The position numbers and the translations under genes were made by a program. A stretch of 64,000 bases of DNA from Polytrichum commune. Taxonomy: Eukaryota > Streptophyta > Polytrichopsida > Polytrichales > Polytrichaceae. Below are positions 11,458 through 22,345 of this stretch, in pieces. Location: NCBI GenBank assembly GCA_950295325.1, contig OX485805.1:33593501-33657500 (forward strand). The letters run 5' to 3'. Numbering within the stretch: position 1 is the first letter of the stretch; each line of letters starts with the position of its first letter. Below the pieces are notes generated by a model. The model saw only the letters and a list, made by a program, of their open reading frames with translations, did no database searches and was not told the origin of the DNA.

Positions 11458-12190
11458 CAGTCGTTATCAGAAAAAGTACTATCGAAAACAAAACAAAACA
11501 AAACAACAACTATTGGTTAGTTGGACAAAAGTACCTATCTACCTTATTTGGGTGGAAAAGATCCCCGATTTCTACCACAGAAGAAAGTCATTGATTTCTA
11601 CCACAATACAAAATCGTTGATTCCTACCACAAAAGAAATCTTCCGTTTGACATGTATGTGTACTTGGACTCTAACTTCTTAGGTTCAAAAATTCACATAG
11701 CATATCCTTTTATCGATTACTACACGGGATATCCCAATTAGTGTGTGTTATTGCTCAGAGTCGTGCAATACAATGACATCTTACTTAGGAGTTCAATTTT
11801 TACTAACAAAAGTTCAATAGGTTGACTAAACATTATACATAACATTATCCAGTTGAGTGACCAAGTTGGGTGGGGCAGGAAATTTTCATATAAAGTGCAA
11901 TAATATCTTCAAGATGTTTGTCAATAATAGATTTAGTGTGATAAACTAGTAGCCTCAACTTTGGTTGATTAATTTTAGAATGGAACAACTCATTTGTAGT
12001 TGAATAATGTTATGTAGAACATAAGTAACTTTCCTTGGTAGAATATTATATTCTCAATAAATAGCACGGCGTAACTCCGAATAGGAACACACACTAATTG
12101 GGATTATCAATCTACCAACCATTTAGAGCCCAAAATTTGTGATGATGTACAGTATTATTAGAATATGAGTCTCCTAGTGGCACCATACTA
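11458..12190. other. Non-coding AT-rich stretch
   Basis: Contains A-rich AAACAAAACAAAACAAAACA near 11486 and three tandem-like copies of a TTGATTTCTACCACAA.A motif near 11560-11640. The pair AATTAGTGTGTGTTATTGCT (11736) and its inverse ACACACTAATTGGGAT (12088) suggests the ends of a roughly 370-bp inverted-repeat element (about 11725-12110). No gene. Confidence 0.4.
11725..12110. mobile_element. Possible MITE with CCCAATTAGTGTG ends
   Basis: GATATCCCAATTAGTGTGTG on the left is mirrored by CACACACTAATTGGGATTATC on the right, giving inverted ends of about 18 bases, with ATAGCACGGCGTAACTCCG-like and GAGTCGTGCA-like subterminal sequences. The interior contains TTCAATAGGTTGACTAAACA, similar to a segment in the MITE at 1982-2186 (TTGAATAGGTTGTTCGGACA), which supports a common origin. 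Non-coding. Confidence 0.55.
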
Positions 12191-12197
12191 CTACAAT

Positions 12198-12410
12198 GAA
12201 CGGGGAGAGCTGACCATGAGTTACAGATGAACTGGTTGAAGTTCAAGGCTTCAGGGACATTACGGACCATTATTAAAAGAACCCATGAAATATACCTCAA
12301 CTTTTAGTAAAGGAAAATTAAATCCAAAGATCACAACATGTAACCGGTTGGACTTGGAAACACACCAGGATGTGCCCTAAAATCTCCGCAGACACTGTAC
12401 TACTACTTCG
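12198..12410 (+). repeat. Dispersed repeat R, copy 2
   Basis: Uninterrupted copy of the repeat also at 1876-2770 and 48740-49005. Shared strings include GAACGGGGAGAGCTGACC, AACTGGTTGAAGTTCAAG and CATGTAACCGGTTGGACTTG. It shows the empty-site arrangement for the insertion seen in copy 1. Class unknown. Confidence 0.6.
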
Positions 12411-13255
12411 ACTACTAAGAATCCTCCCTCCACTTTATGGGATCCAGACAACATAAGGACAACAGCACCAAACACAGGCTTAAACAAATCCAACTCCAAA
12501 GAGGCAAGCGTCCACTTTCTGCAATAGTAAATGGCCACTCGGTTTACATATTTGGGTGCTTGGAAGTTGGACTAAAAGAAGTCGGCTCTCACTAACACAC
12601 CTATCGTGGAAGGACATGTGTCGGTTCTTATAATTTGCCACCGAGAGGACCCGGGTGATGACTCAATGATCCTAATTTGGTGTCGGCATGAGGTTTTGTC
12701 CATATCTTGTGTGGAACGCCAAGAGTTAATCCGTAAAGTTAAAGTAGATGAAACCATGGGTTGAGTCTCGAACCTTGAGTTTATGAGAATTAACACAAAG
12801 TTATCCATGTTTTCTTGATGCTTAAATTACCATACACAATGAGTGGTGCTGGGGTACTAAAAAAACGGTTTTCTAGGTTGTCCTACTAGGAAGGGTGGGT
12901 CAAACTAGCCTTGCATAAGCTGATCGGGATTTACGATAACATGTGTCATGTGCATACGTCATTGTACATTCTAAAATTCTCTCAAAGTTTGAGAGAGGAA
13001 AGAGGAGGTCCCAAAAGTTTCACCGAACTTTCAAAATAGGCTTCAGTGAACGATAAGCTAATGAGCTCTTCATATAAAGTTTTCTTAAAGGAGGATTAAA
13101 CCCCACGGTTTCCTCTCTCTTTGAGGCTCTTTGAGGGAATTTACGGATAACTCTATCAAGGTAGAGAAGTTTAACAACTTATCATTGTGAAATTGGCAAT
13201 TATGCATAAATTACTTAAGATGGTCCATATGTCGATATAGCAATAGTTTAGGGTT
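12411..13255. other. Non-coding stretch, weak open frame
   Basis: A 46-codon open frame on the plus strand around 12630-12770 has mixed hydrophilic composition but no recognisable domain and is not part of a longer gene. The rest is AT-rich sequence without features I can support. Confidence 0.35.
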
Positions 13256-13708
13256 GCTTACACATGGACGAAGAGAAGTGACCATGAAAATCTAAGGGGC
13301 CTTGAGAATCATCCAAAGGCCATCCATGGAAAACGAAATCTAATTTTGTAGTTGAGGGACCACAGCATATTTTATGGACAATCCAAAATAGTAGATAGTA
13401 TGGGACCACATGGCAATATATTTGTAAGGGCCAGTGGCAATTTAATTGCTCACCACGGCCCATAAACCCAACCTCCTTTTGATGAACCTAACCTGATATA
13501 AAGTAGACCATGAAATAATACCCATTTGGTGCCATGTAGGACGCCATGCATGTTTTTCATCTATTTGAATTTCTTTGGTCCTCAAGCAATCATGTCCTCA
13601 TGGTCTAGTATAAAGTAAACTTGGATTGCCTCCGGCTTCTCCACTAATCACATAAATTTTACATCATGGGATAAAAACCCCTTAAGCTCTAGTGTAAAGT
13701 GGCCCTTG
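13256..13708 (+). mobile_element. Eroded copy of the GGGCCACTTCACAC element
   Basis: The right half (13531-13708) matches 32366-32534: GCCATGTAGGA, CCATG, a TTTTCATC..TTGAAT segment, GATCCCTCAAGCA-like/GGTCCTCAAGCA, then AAAGTAAACTTGGATTGCCTCCGGCTTCTCCACTAATCA-like and AGTGTAAAGTGGCCCTT at the end. The left end (GAGAAGTGACCATGAAAATC) is a degraded version of the left end of the better copy. Non-coding, inactive. Confidence 0.55.
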
Positions 13709-14580
13709 GTAGATCCTTGGTCTACTGGATCTTTAAAATACATTTACAAACATAATATTAGATGTATTAGATATTATCAACAAGATGATCTAGATTATCA
13801 AAATTCTCAAGACATATGTAAGGCGGGTGCACCTGTTATAAATGAGGACTCCGAGCATACACCAAGAGTATATAAGTTATAGAGCATTTGAAAGCTTACT
13901 AAGTAATTGGGAGTTGTCACGTAAATGATAAAAGTAAAGGTGTTAAAACCGACACCTTGCTCAAAACCAACATCCTAAAATCTTACACAACAAGTACATA
14001 TTGATTATGAGAATGTCCACCACCTTAACATTAGGCTCTCGTGTCGATTTTAAGTCATCTACCACTAAAACTTTGAACATGTATAAACTATATTTTGCAA
14101 ATAAAATTCAAAGAAGACATATTTTGGTGTTTTGGAATCCCATGTTGAAAGCTATTGAGGACCATGTAGAACTTTTAACTTATAATAAGATTTTCTATGC
14201 TTAGCACTCAAAGTGGCGATTTTAGTATCCTCTACCTTGCAGGTTCACCGTGTAATTTTGAACAAGAACTTACACAAATTCTAGTGAATGGTGAACCTAT
14301 TTTACATGGCAATTTGAAACAATCAATTTAAAACCGAAGTTAATCAATCACTATGTAATGGCCCCAACGTAGTTTCCATCACTAGTCTTGAACGCACGAG
14401 CTAATTATGATCAAGTCATAAATGGCAAAGCATATCACCTCATGAAGCACATACAAGTAAATGTTCACATTCTACTTGTAATTACACACATTAAATGTTC
14501 TAATGTTCCAATGTTTCAGTAATTTAGAGTTGAGCAAAAACTCAAGGGATTTGAATTTTTTGAAGTGGTATGCTTAGAAT
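13709..14580. other. Non-coding AT-rich stretch
   Basis: No gene, transposon end or simple repeat that I can support. A 67-codon plus frame at 14001-14204 has no domain. Confidence 0.45.
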
Positions 14581-14614
14581 ATAACTATTGTGTGAAATTG
14601 GTATTTTCACGTCA

Positions 14615-14690
14615 CAACAATGCAACTGTGGGTGGTGGGATTTGAACCCACGTCTTTTACCTCCCACCATAATTAATTTTAATTGTGCTA
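14615..14690 (-). ncRNA. tRNA-like / SINE fragment with intact T-arm
   Basis: On the minus strand the segment reads GGAGGTAAAAGACGTGGGTT then CAAATCCCACCACCC. GTGGG-TTCAAAT-CCCAC forms a perfect 5-bp stem with a 7-base T-loop, and GGTTCAAATCC fits the RNA polymerase III B box. About 50 bases upstream there is a TAGCACAATT element resembling a weak A box. No D-arm, anticodon arm or matching acceptor stem could be folded, so this is not a complete tRNA gene; a tRNA-derived SINE head or tRNA pseudogene is the likely identity. Confidence 0.4.
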
Positions 14691-15784
14691 TCCATATATT
14701 CTTAAGGGAGATGATGCAAATTTCACACTTTTATTTAATAATAAAAAGCAAGGTGGGAGTAAATTTTGTTGTTCCCCGTGATATTCTCTGAAGGAGAACA
14801 TCAAAATCTACTCCCACATTGTTCTTTATTATTAAGACCCTCTAGGGAACAAAATAGGAACATTGATCAACCATGTACACATATACACTCTAAACTCCAT
14901 AGTATCACACTTGCGGCAACCGAGGTGCACGTGATATTATGGAGATATGTAGTGTTAACATGGATGTGTGATAATAGAGAATTAGTGTAGCATGTGGCAT
15001 TATGGAATAACATGAGATGCAACATTACAATTTTGAAATTGATGATTTCATATGTGGGACATGGATAATCTCCCAAAGTTGCACACATACGCAAAGATTA
15101 TGTTATGATGACGTAGATTATGGTACAATTCGGCAATCCATGAAGTTGAGAAACACTTTGTATATGTTCTTGATGCAAGACCCCAACATGGAGCATATCA
15201 AGAATATTATGAAGAGGGCGGTGGGAGAATGATACAATAATGGATCTACAAAACTTCGAAGACGATGAAAATTGGTTAGGTTCTCTAGTGGGTGGGCAAC
15301 CGGATGATCTTGATTTTGGGTTAAGTGAAGATATGGAAGCGATGTGGCCAATCCATGCACTAATAATTCAACAAGTGGCCTAAGAAGAAGAAGAAGAAGA
15401 CACTCCACCTATTGATACATGGCGCAATGTGAGGGTGTGGGTTGACTTCTCTAGTGGTTTGCATTAATTGCAAAACCCATGCTATAAGTGAGAAATATGA
15501 CAATAAGGAGTGAAATTTGAATTAAGAACATTCATTCCTTAGGGTTTCATGATATTAGGGAGTGAATGACATTATGAAGGTTGACATTACGGAGTTTAGG
15601 TCTATAATTGGCCCAAATTGATGACCGTTTTGAGCAGATCTAACACATAGTCAAGTAACATATAATATGAGGTGCATATTATATGTTCTCCAACTATTGA
15701 CATAATGATTTGAAAACCAATAAAATGGAATAGTGCTCATTCTCTAACTATCGTGTAGTCTTATAAGGTTACTGCAATTGCAAC
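14691..15784. other. Non-coding stretch with a (GAA) run
   Basis: Contains a short foldback around 14750-14840 (GGTGGGAGTAAATTTTGTTG with CAAAATCTACTCCCACATTG) and a GAAGAAGAAGAAGAAGA run at 15385-15401. A 47-codon acidic frame from 15240 to 15383 begins MDLQNFEDDENW but has no match I can name. No supported gene. Confidence 0.4.
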
Positions 15785-16313
15785 GGTAGTACACCCTTTA
15801 TGGTATTTAGTGTCACATGTGTAGTAGTGTCACTTACCCTGCTTTGAGGAGTATGCTAGGTTTCACTAATGACAACAACTTCATCATTAGTGTCACCTCA
15901 TGACACTTGGCGTTCAAGTGCATTTACTAATATCTTGGCATGAGTATGTTCAATAGTGTTATGAGGTGTACTTCGATGTTAATTAATGGGTTACAAGTTG
16001 ACTAAAGTGCACACAAATGACACTTGACATTAATATGCTCAAGAATGTCTTCCTCTTACATACTAAAATGTGAACAATGACACTTGCCATCATGTAAGCT
16101 AAAAAATACCTTGCCCTTGCATACTAATACACAAAACTATCATCTCAAGTATTCCAATGTGTTTCTCTAAATGACATAATGTAAATATATCTTCACTTTA
16201 AAAAGTTACTTATGTTAACGAAGAGTATTATATTAGTGATTAGTGGATGTGACACATTGAGACCTCTAGGCATCCAATTTAGGCCCTTCACAAATAATGT
16301 ATGTGACATAACG
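15785..16313 (+). mobile_element. MITE, family 2, main body, right end displaced
   Basis: Starts with the family end GTAGTACACCCTTTATGGTA TTTAGTGTCAC and follows the family 2 sequence also found at 4620-5154, with shared GACACTTGGCGTTCAAGTG, GACACTTGCCATCATGTAAG and CATCCAATTTAGGCCCTTC segments. It breaks off after TATGTGACATA, just where the terminal inverted repeat should begin. A lone terminal repeat in the right orientation occurs at 17911-17944, so 16314-17910 is probably a later insertion. Confidence 0.7.
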
Positions 16314-16953
16314 GTGAAGAAATGCACTAATCACTCAAGAACTTCCGCCCAAGACAAGGATGTTTGAGGCAACAGTTGGTATGGCGGACAAAATGAGGAA
16401 TTTTATCTTATTTTTAAAAAATACAAAAAAAAATCTCAAGTTGGAGTTCTCCAGAGGTCAAGTTTCTTGTCCAAGGGTTTGAGGTTGCCCAAGAAACTGG
16501 ACCTCCGAAGAACTTCCCTAGCAAAAAGTGTTGCCATGTTGGCATCAATGCCATTTTCCCATTCATGCTTGAAGTTCTTCACTAAAGAAGTCTTGGCTTT
16601 AGATTAAACCCCAGCATATGCAACACCCATTTTGTAGCCAATCACATTGCTTCATTTCACTAAAATCCTTGTCTAGTGCATACTAGAGTGCACCTTTCAT
16701 TAAAGACCAAGAACCATGTGCATTCACAAGATACTCTCAAAACCCCTTATATACAAGTTTCATTTTGTAAAATCTAGCAATACACGTACTATTTCAATGA
16801 TTAAAGTACAAGTGCCCATATGTATATATATAAAAAATTACATTCATATATAGTTATTAACATAAGTATACAAATATACTTTTGAATGATAACGAACCCC
16901 TATCATATGTGTAATATAAAACCCTAGCATTCAATAATGACTTCATTGAAGAC
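16314..16953. other. Inserted segment with a small foldback
   Basis: Non-coding. Around 16446-16515 the sequence GTTCTCCAGAGGTCAAGTTT is inverted as AAACTGGACCTCCGAAGAAC, a hairpin with about 20-bp arms. It lies in the DNA that separates the two parts of the family 2 MITE. Confidence 0.45.
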
Positions 16954-17840
16954 TTATAAGTCATAGAAGCTAATGTAACTATTTGTTTCTAAAGCTACCA
17001 TTGATTGATCCATAAGATTATAAGTCCACTTAATGTTGATTCCTTTTTGATAGCAACATAAACTAATCTCCATGTTTGCTAGACTCTCCATCAAGTCAAT
17101 TGGGTCCCTATACTCTACCCAATAAATACCAAAAAAATTACACATCCTATAAACCCTCCCAATAGACCAAACCTTAATTGGAGCTAATTGTTTGGGTCTA
17201 CCACAATTATAGCTCATGTGTGTTCCAAAAACACACTCCACAATCACAACCAATATTTAACATACTATCATGATTTGCGGCAGTAAGGAGTTTAGGTTTC
17301 ATATATAGTATGCAAGCCTTATTCCGAGTCAATTGATCTTTAGATAAAGTTGTATTCCTACTCAATTGACTAAGAAATTCTAGACTCCCATGCTTCTTCA
17401 TAAGCCACATTGGACTTTACATTAGATTGAGAGGGCATTTCAGTAGTTTTATTTTGAACAATCAAAACATCCAAGGCATGTCAAAGTTCACTTTGCAAAT
17501 CTGCATTTTCATGTAAATTATTTTCAACATGCAACTGCATTAATTTCATATCTATGACAACATCCTTGCACTTGTTCAAATTGTCTTCTCCATTACCATA
17601 ATTTTCCTTGTGACCACCTTGTGCACTAGAATCATCAATCAATGTGTGATCATAATCACACTTCTCATCCTCCTCCATACTTGCAAATAAATTAGCCTCA
17701 AGAAGTGACCCTACCATACGAGTATAAATGTTGTATATTTTTAGAGGTCCTCCATACATGTACATAACTACGAGTTTAAATTTGTGTAGGATAAGTATAT
17801 GTAGTATGAAAAAGTTCAAATTAATACCCCTTTTGTGCAC
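16954..17840 (-). pseudogene. Decayed frame with a GRF-zinc-finger-like segment
   Basis: Reading right to left, an acidic, hydrophilic segment (17481-17840, with ASMEEDEKCDYDHTLIDD) is followed after stops and frame changes by a segment at 17060-17250 reading YNCGRPKQLAPIKVW, then GRVYRMCNFFGIYWVEYRDPI. GRF-type zinc fingers of plants have the order CxCG-xx-A-(x)-R/K-T-S-x(4-6)-GRRFYxC-x(n)-YFxWxDP; the GR.YRMCNF..YWVEYRDP core resembles it. The first cysteine pair is incomplete and stops break the frame, so it would not be a functional protein. GRF domains occur in DNA-binding and transposon-linked plant proteins. The domain call is tentative. Confidence 0.3.
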
Positions 17841-17910
17841 TCACATATACTCACATGTGTCATAAAAGGTGCACACCCTAGGCCAATGCACTTCTTCACT
17901 GTAGTCTAAA

Positions 17911-17944
17911 CCGACCCGAAATACCATAAATGGTGTAGTAGTAG
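17911..17944 (+). repeat. Solo family 2 terminal inverted repeat
   Basis: CCGAAATACCATAAATGGTG followed by TAGTAG equals the right end of family 2 MITEs (AATACCATAAATAATGTAG). It has no left partner nearby except the element starting at 15785, which lacks its right end. Together they bracket about 2.16 kb. Confidence 0.6.
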
Positions 17945-18219
17945 TCGAGTAATGGCGCCCACGACCAATCACTTAAGAGATTATGTGCCAAATTTGGAGA
18001 AGTATAAGGCGGTAAATTTTTTTCCCATGAATATTTTTTAGTGATTTTATTTCTTAGATTGAAACCAAAATTCGGCGTGAACACATTACCAATGTCTAGA
18101 GTATGTCATAACCGCTCATTTTGTGACAAATCCCTCCTTCCTTTAGCACTCAAAACAAGGGACATGGGGCATGGCACTATCAATTCCTTGATGATACTAT
18201 AACCGAAGTTGGAGACGTA

Positions 18220-18341
18220 GGGTTAGTTAATATGTATGTTGCCTTGCCCACAAGGTTCTAGTGAAAATGTAGATTTCACCTTACAACATCTGCATTTCCA
18301 CAAGAATCTAGTGGGCGAGCAACCTAGATGGTACTAACCCT
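18220..18341. mobile_element. Foldback MITE, family 5, copy 1
   Basis: About 122 bp that is nearly one inverted repeat: GGGTTAGTTAATATGTATGT TGCC on the left against GGGCGAGCAACCTAGATGGT ACTAACCC on the right, with AAATGTAGATTTCACC facing ATCTGCATTT at the centre. The same element with diverged sequence is at 45131-45251. Confidence 0.7.
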
Positions 18342-18470
18342 TAGAAACCATGAAACGTGAAACCTTATTTATACCACTCATGATTTTGTTTACAAAAATT
18401 AGTCCAACCTTATTGAAATTATGGCACCAAAAAAATTCCCAATGGATTGGGAATATGTGGCTCTACTCTA

Positions 18471-19467
18471 CAGTCTAACCTCATTAATACAACACTCATT
18501 TACATGACACCCTCGATATTACAACACATTTTTGCGAGACCAAACTTTTTAGTTCAAAACTCCCTCTTTTATACGACTACGACCCTCAATAATGCGACAT
18601 AAGAATCTCTATTTTGTCATATTAAAGAGGCAGTTAATGCTAAAATTCCTTTCATCTATGTTATGTACATCTGAAATACATCCATTTTCACTTGGGAACT
18701 ACTTGGGAACTTCACTTATCATTGGGAACTTAATGAGAATTAGGGTTAGTGCATAATGGACATGGTTAGGGTTAGAGTGGCCTCCTGCCTAGTATGTTTC
18801 CTTGTACTCATGATGATATGGTATCACCAATATCTTGTGCACTCTCTTGCATTCTTGCAGGCTATCATGTGGAGTCATGAAATATGATATGAATTATATG
18901 CATAGATAGTTAGGAGTTGTTGAAGGATGGTGCATATATTACCTGCAACATGGAATGTTGATTTTGCCTTGGTTGATGAAAGGAAGAAGAATAGAATGCA
19001 AAAAGAATCAGATGAACTTAGTGCTTTGATTTCAAAGTTGCAATTGGGTAATGATGAGATGTCAATAGAGACTTACATTCAGATTCAGATTGTTGTCTAG
19101 TTTCTTATTAGAGACCTCTTTATACTTTGGTGTTAATGAAATTATTAGTTTTCAAAAGTTAGTAGGGAATTTAGATAAGATGACATTTGCTAACTTGGGT
19201 AGGCAACACCAGAGATCTTTGGACTCTTTTTTCAAGAGTTCTTGAGAACATTTATATTTGTTTGGAGTTATAAGTTATTATTTCACACCATCTATATTGC
19301 TTAAACTCGTTGTAAAAATTTTTAAGCTCATATTACTTATGGCTTCGTATTTCCCCAATAATACGACAACTTTACGATATTAATGAGAAGACGACACCTC
19401 GATAATACGACTCTTTTTTTTTCTTTGTGTTTCCCAATCGTGTCATTATACTATAGAGGGAGAATAG
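18471..19467 (+). mobile_element. Tigger/pogo-type DNA transposon, deleted relic
   Basis: The left end CAGTCTAACCTCATTAATAC AACACTC and the right end (GTGTCATTATACTATAGAGG then GAGAATAG) form a decayed inverted pair of the pogo/Tigger type, whose ends typically read CAGTxxAACCTCGxTAA. TA precedes the left end and follows the right end, as expected for Tc1/mariner targets. Subterminal TTTATACGACTACGACCCTC and AATACGACAACTTTACGA repeats are also typical. Within it lies a remnant of the transposase C-terminus. Most of the transposase (DNA-binding and DDE core) is deleted. Confidence 0.65.
18935..19100 (+). pseudogene. Tigger transposase C-terminal remnant
   Basis: An open frame reads PATWNVDFALVDERKKNRMQ, then KESDELSALISKLQ and NDEMSIETYIQI before a stop. 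Plant Tigger/jerky-type (CENP-B-like, DDE_1) transposases end in a segment where W..V...TI.NC is followed by an acidic, charged stretch and L...I..L......M....YI.ID; the order here fits. The catalytic core is absent, so there is no activity. It sits between the Tigger-like ends, which supports the call. Confidence 0.5.
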
Positions 19468-20464
19468 TAGTAGACGCGTGTTGCAAAACAAGTTGAAAAG
19501 TATTACTTTTGGAAGCGATGAATATCCGAGCATGGACTCAAAATTAAACACGGGGCCACTTTTACCCTAGTATTACGGCTTGCTAGCGAGTGTCTAAAAT
19601 TGTGGGAGTTAGTGTTGACACAAAGGCCTCACGATTGGTGTGGAAGCACACGATTCAGTGGGATGCCCGGCCGCACCAAAAATGTGTTGGAATTTTACCG
19701 CCATTGAAGGCCGCCGGAGGATTTGAAAGCACGGAATCATAATCAAGGCCGAGTGCTAATTTGAGGTTGTGGGGGACATGCATGTCATGCCTCTATTTTA
19801 AACACGCCTCATTTTTGTGGCGGCTCATGACCTCACCCCGAGGTGCCCAACGTAATAAAGAGAACGGGGGTGGGGGAAGAAAAACAACATGTATGGTACA
19901 TGTTTGTGTTCACAAAAACCCACCATTCTTTAATACTTATGAGCAATGGGGGCTAAATACTAATTTAAGAGGACAAGAACCCAAGATCTAAGCCCTCCCT
20001 CGGGGTGGGTGTGAAAAGGGTGTGCATGTGAAGTGGGCGCCTAGTAAATAGGCAATTTTAGCCCCAACACCCGGGTCTCAAATAAGCAAACATGTGGGCT
20101 TGTGTAGCGGGAAATGTTGGGCACATAATTGGGTGGGATTGTACAAGTTGTGTGTGCAATCTCCATGTGAAATTAGTAAGGGAGCTTATTAGAGGATTCA
20201 CTTCATATGTAGTATTGTTACGAGCATACGGAGAAGAGTCATGTAGGTTACTATATGGAGTGAGCCACCTCACTTGAAAGTTTGATATTCTAAAACCAAA
20301 ATCAAAGGGTGTACGGAATTCAATATTGATGTACACATATCGGACAAAACTTCTCATTTTCTTACTCCAAGGATGTTGGTATGAAGTTTGGTCAAAGTTC
20401 CAAGGTCAAATCGGTTCATGAATCAGTGAAAGTTTGGCGTGTAATTTATTCATACTGATCTAAA
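19468..20464. other. Non-coding stretch
   Basis: Slightly more GC than its surroundings around 19600-20000, with no recognisable gene. Open frames at 19761-19991 and 20058-20357 have no domain and overlap each other's antisense strand. Confidence 0.45.
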
Positions 20465-20869
20465 GGCACGGGGAGGTCACTCCATTCTCAAGTTGAAAAC
20501 CACGTGCGAACAAAAAAAATCTACTTTTTCTACATTGCATCAACAAAATGGGTCAAACTTTTATCAAAAAAAAATGTATGAGTACATATACATGGTATCT
20601 ATTACATAGTAAAAATTGATAACCAAAATTGATAATTTGTTTTTTCTAGAAAACATACCGTTTCTTACTAGAATGACGCAAAATTGAACTAAAACAATTA
20701 CTAGAGAAAACGAAGATGACTTAAAATATATAAAAAATATTATCAATGGATATGTATATATAGAAAAAATATCATAATTTTTAAAATTGTCTATGGCATA
20801 TAATATAGGGGTAGCAAACTTTGTTCGCACGTGGTTTTCAACTTGACAATGGAGTGACCTCCCTGTGTC
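20465..20869. mobile_element. MITE with about 48-bp terminal inverted repeats
   Basis: Left arm GGCACGGGGAGGTCACTCCA TTCTCAAGTTGAAAACCACG TGCGAACAAA is mirrored on the right with very few changes, ending TGACCTCCCTGTGTC. The interior is very AT-rich with no coding capacity. TAAA lies immediately outside both ends. Long, well-preserved arms and an AT-rich core suggest a relatively recent insertion. Superfamily not assigned; Mutator-like or hAT-like ends of this type exist, but the target duplication length is unclear. Confidence 0.85.
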
Positions 20870-21984
20870 TAAAGGTCATCTTGCCAACACCAAAGTCATG
20901 TAGGTCAAGGTGTTGAGTACCATGAGTATCAATAAATAATAAAAGTGATATGAAAGACATTTTTTAAAATGATGCAAATGAATTTAACTAGGACAAAACT
21001 AGACAAAACTTCAAGCACCCATGACAACAAGAAGGGGGAAAAAAATCTTCCATTCGGACAATGGATGATCAGTTGAATGAAATGTAATTGGTTGTTGAGT
21101 CATGCAAGCCAATAGGCTTTTGGGACTAGAAGTAAATCAAGTTCAAGGTGACAAAATGGATAAATTCCTAGAGTAGCATACTGTTGTGGCCACTATGAAA
21201 TAAAGGTTAATATCAATTTAGTGGTCTTGCTGGAAAGAAAGACTCCAAGCTACCTAGTACTACAGTCTAAAATTGGGAAGAAAAACCTATTGCTAATGGA
21301 TTTGTAGAGGGGACGCTCCAACACAAAGTGTGTCTCATTTAAACTCCATTATAAGAGCAAAAGTGACATAACTTGTAACCTCTAGGGATTAAGATACTTA
21401 ACCACAAGCTAATTTCATTGTCAAGGCTATGATTTGAGATACGGTAAGCAAAAATGATTTTGCCTTGGGGTGGTGTCATCCACTTTAAACTTGCCCTTGT
21501 AGGTGTTGATTATATATATACTATTATTAGATTGATAAGAAGTTGAACGTGTATTGTGAGCAACTAAGAAAATCCCAAGAACACCAACATATGCCTTATT
21601 TGATATACTTATATGAAACAATTACATGGGTTTAAACTTATGTTAGCATATGGCCCAAGCTCAACATGGCAATATTATGTTATGGTGGTAAACATTCTTA
21701 AATACAATACATACTTATGGTGCAAGATTTATGGTGTTTGTTTTGGGTGTAGAATTGGTTTTAGCATGCTCTACTTGAACAACCAAAAACTCATGTGTAG
21801 AAATTCATGAATAAGTATCCTCTACCTGTCATAAAATGCTCACATCTCAAGAGATCTTCTCATACTTTGGTCACTTCAAATATATACTACTTATGTTTGC
21901 CACTTTCCACCACTCAATAAAATTTGTGGTTCAAGCTAATCACTATATATATATATATAAAAACTCAAAGAAGGAAGAAATGTG
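20870..21984. other. Non-coding AT-rich stretch
   Basis: No gene or element boundary that I can support. A short (AT)n run occurs near 21945-21960. Confidence 0.4.
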
Positions 21985-22345
21985 TATTAAACTTATATTT
22001 AAGTTAAATTGGACTAAGTCTATAATTATAAAATTTTGAGTTCTATCACAAGATGCTATGACATAATTGTATAATAAGATCCTCTAAAATATGCAAAGTT
22101 GATTATGAACATATTCTAGGAAATGTGTAGATTGCATTTTTTTTATCCAAGATTTATTTATAATTAACATACGATGTAGATATTTGCTATTTTTTCTCAT
22201 ATATTCATAACATAACATTGAAGTAATCACTAAGGATTCACATATCTCCCATAGAATGTTTGGTATATCAGAAGTGTATTGATGGATCCATCAATAGAAA
22301 TGAAGCAACAAAAAAGTTCAAATCTTGAAAATATGTCCATGTTTA
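21985..22345 (+). repeat. Dispersed repeat D, copy 1
   Basis: About 360 bp matching 42505-42890 on the same strand. Shared landmarks in order: ACTTATA.TTAAGTAAATTGGACTAAGTC, ATCACAAGAT, AATATGCAAAGTTG, a TTTATTTA.AATTAACAT segment, GAGGATTCACATATCTCCCA-like, then TGTTGATGGATCCA and GAAGCAAC..AAAAGTC. No coding. Could be solo LTRs or another element class. Confidence 0.6.

Noticed and set aside
15240-15383. 47-codon acidic small frame starting MDLQNFEDDENW
   Set aside because: Reasonable composition but no family match, no leader or neighbouring exon evidence; too short to support.
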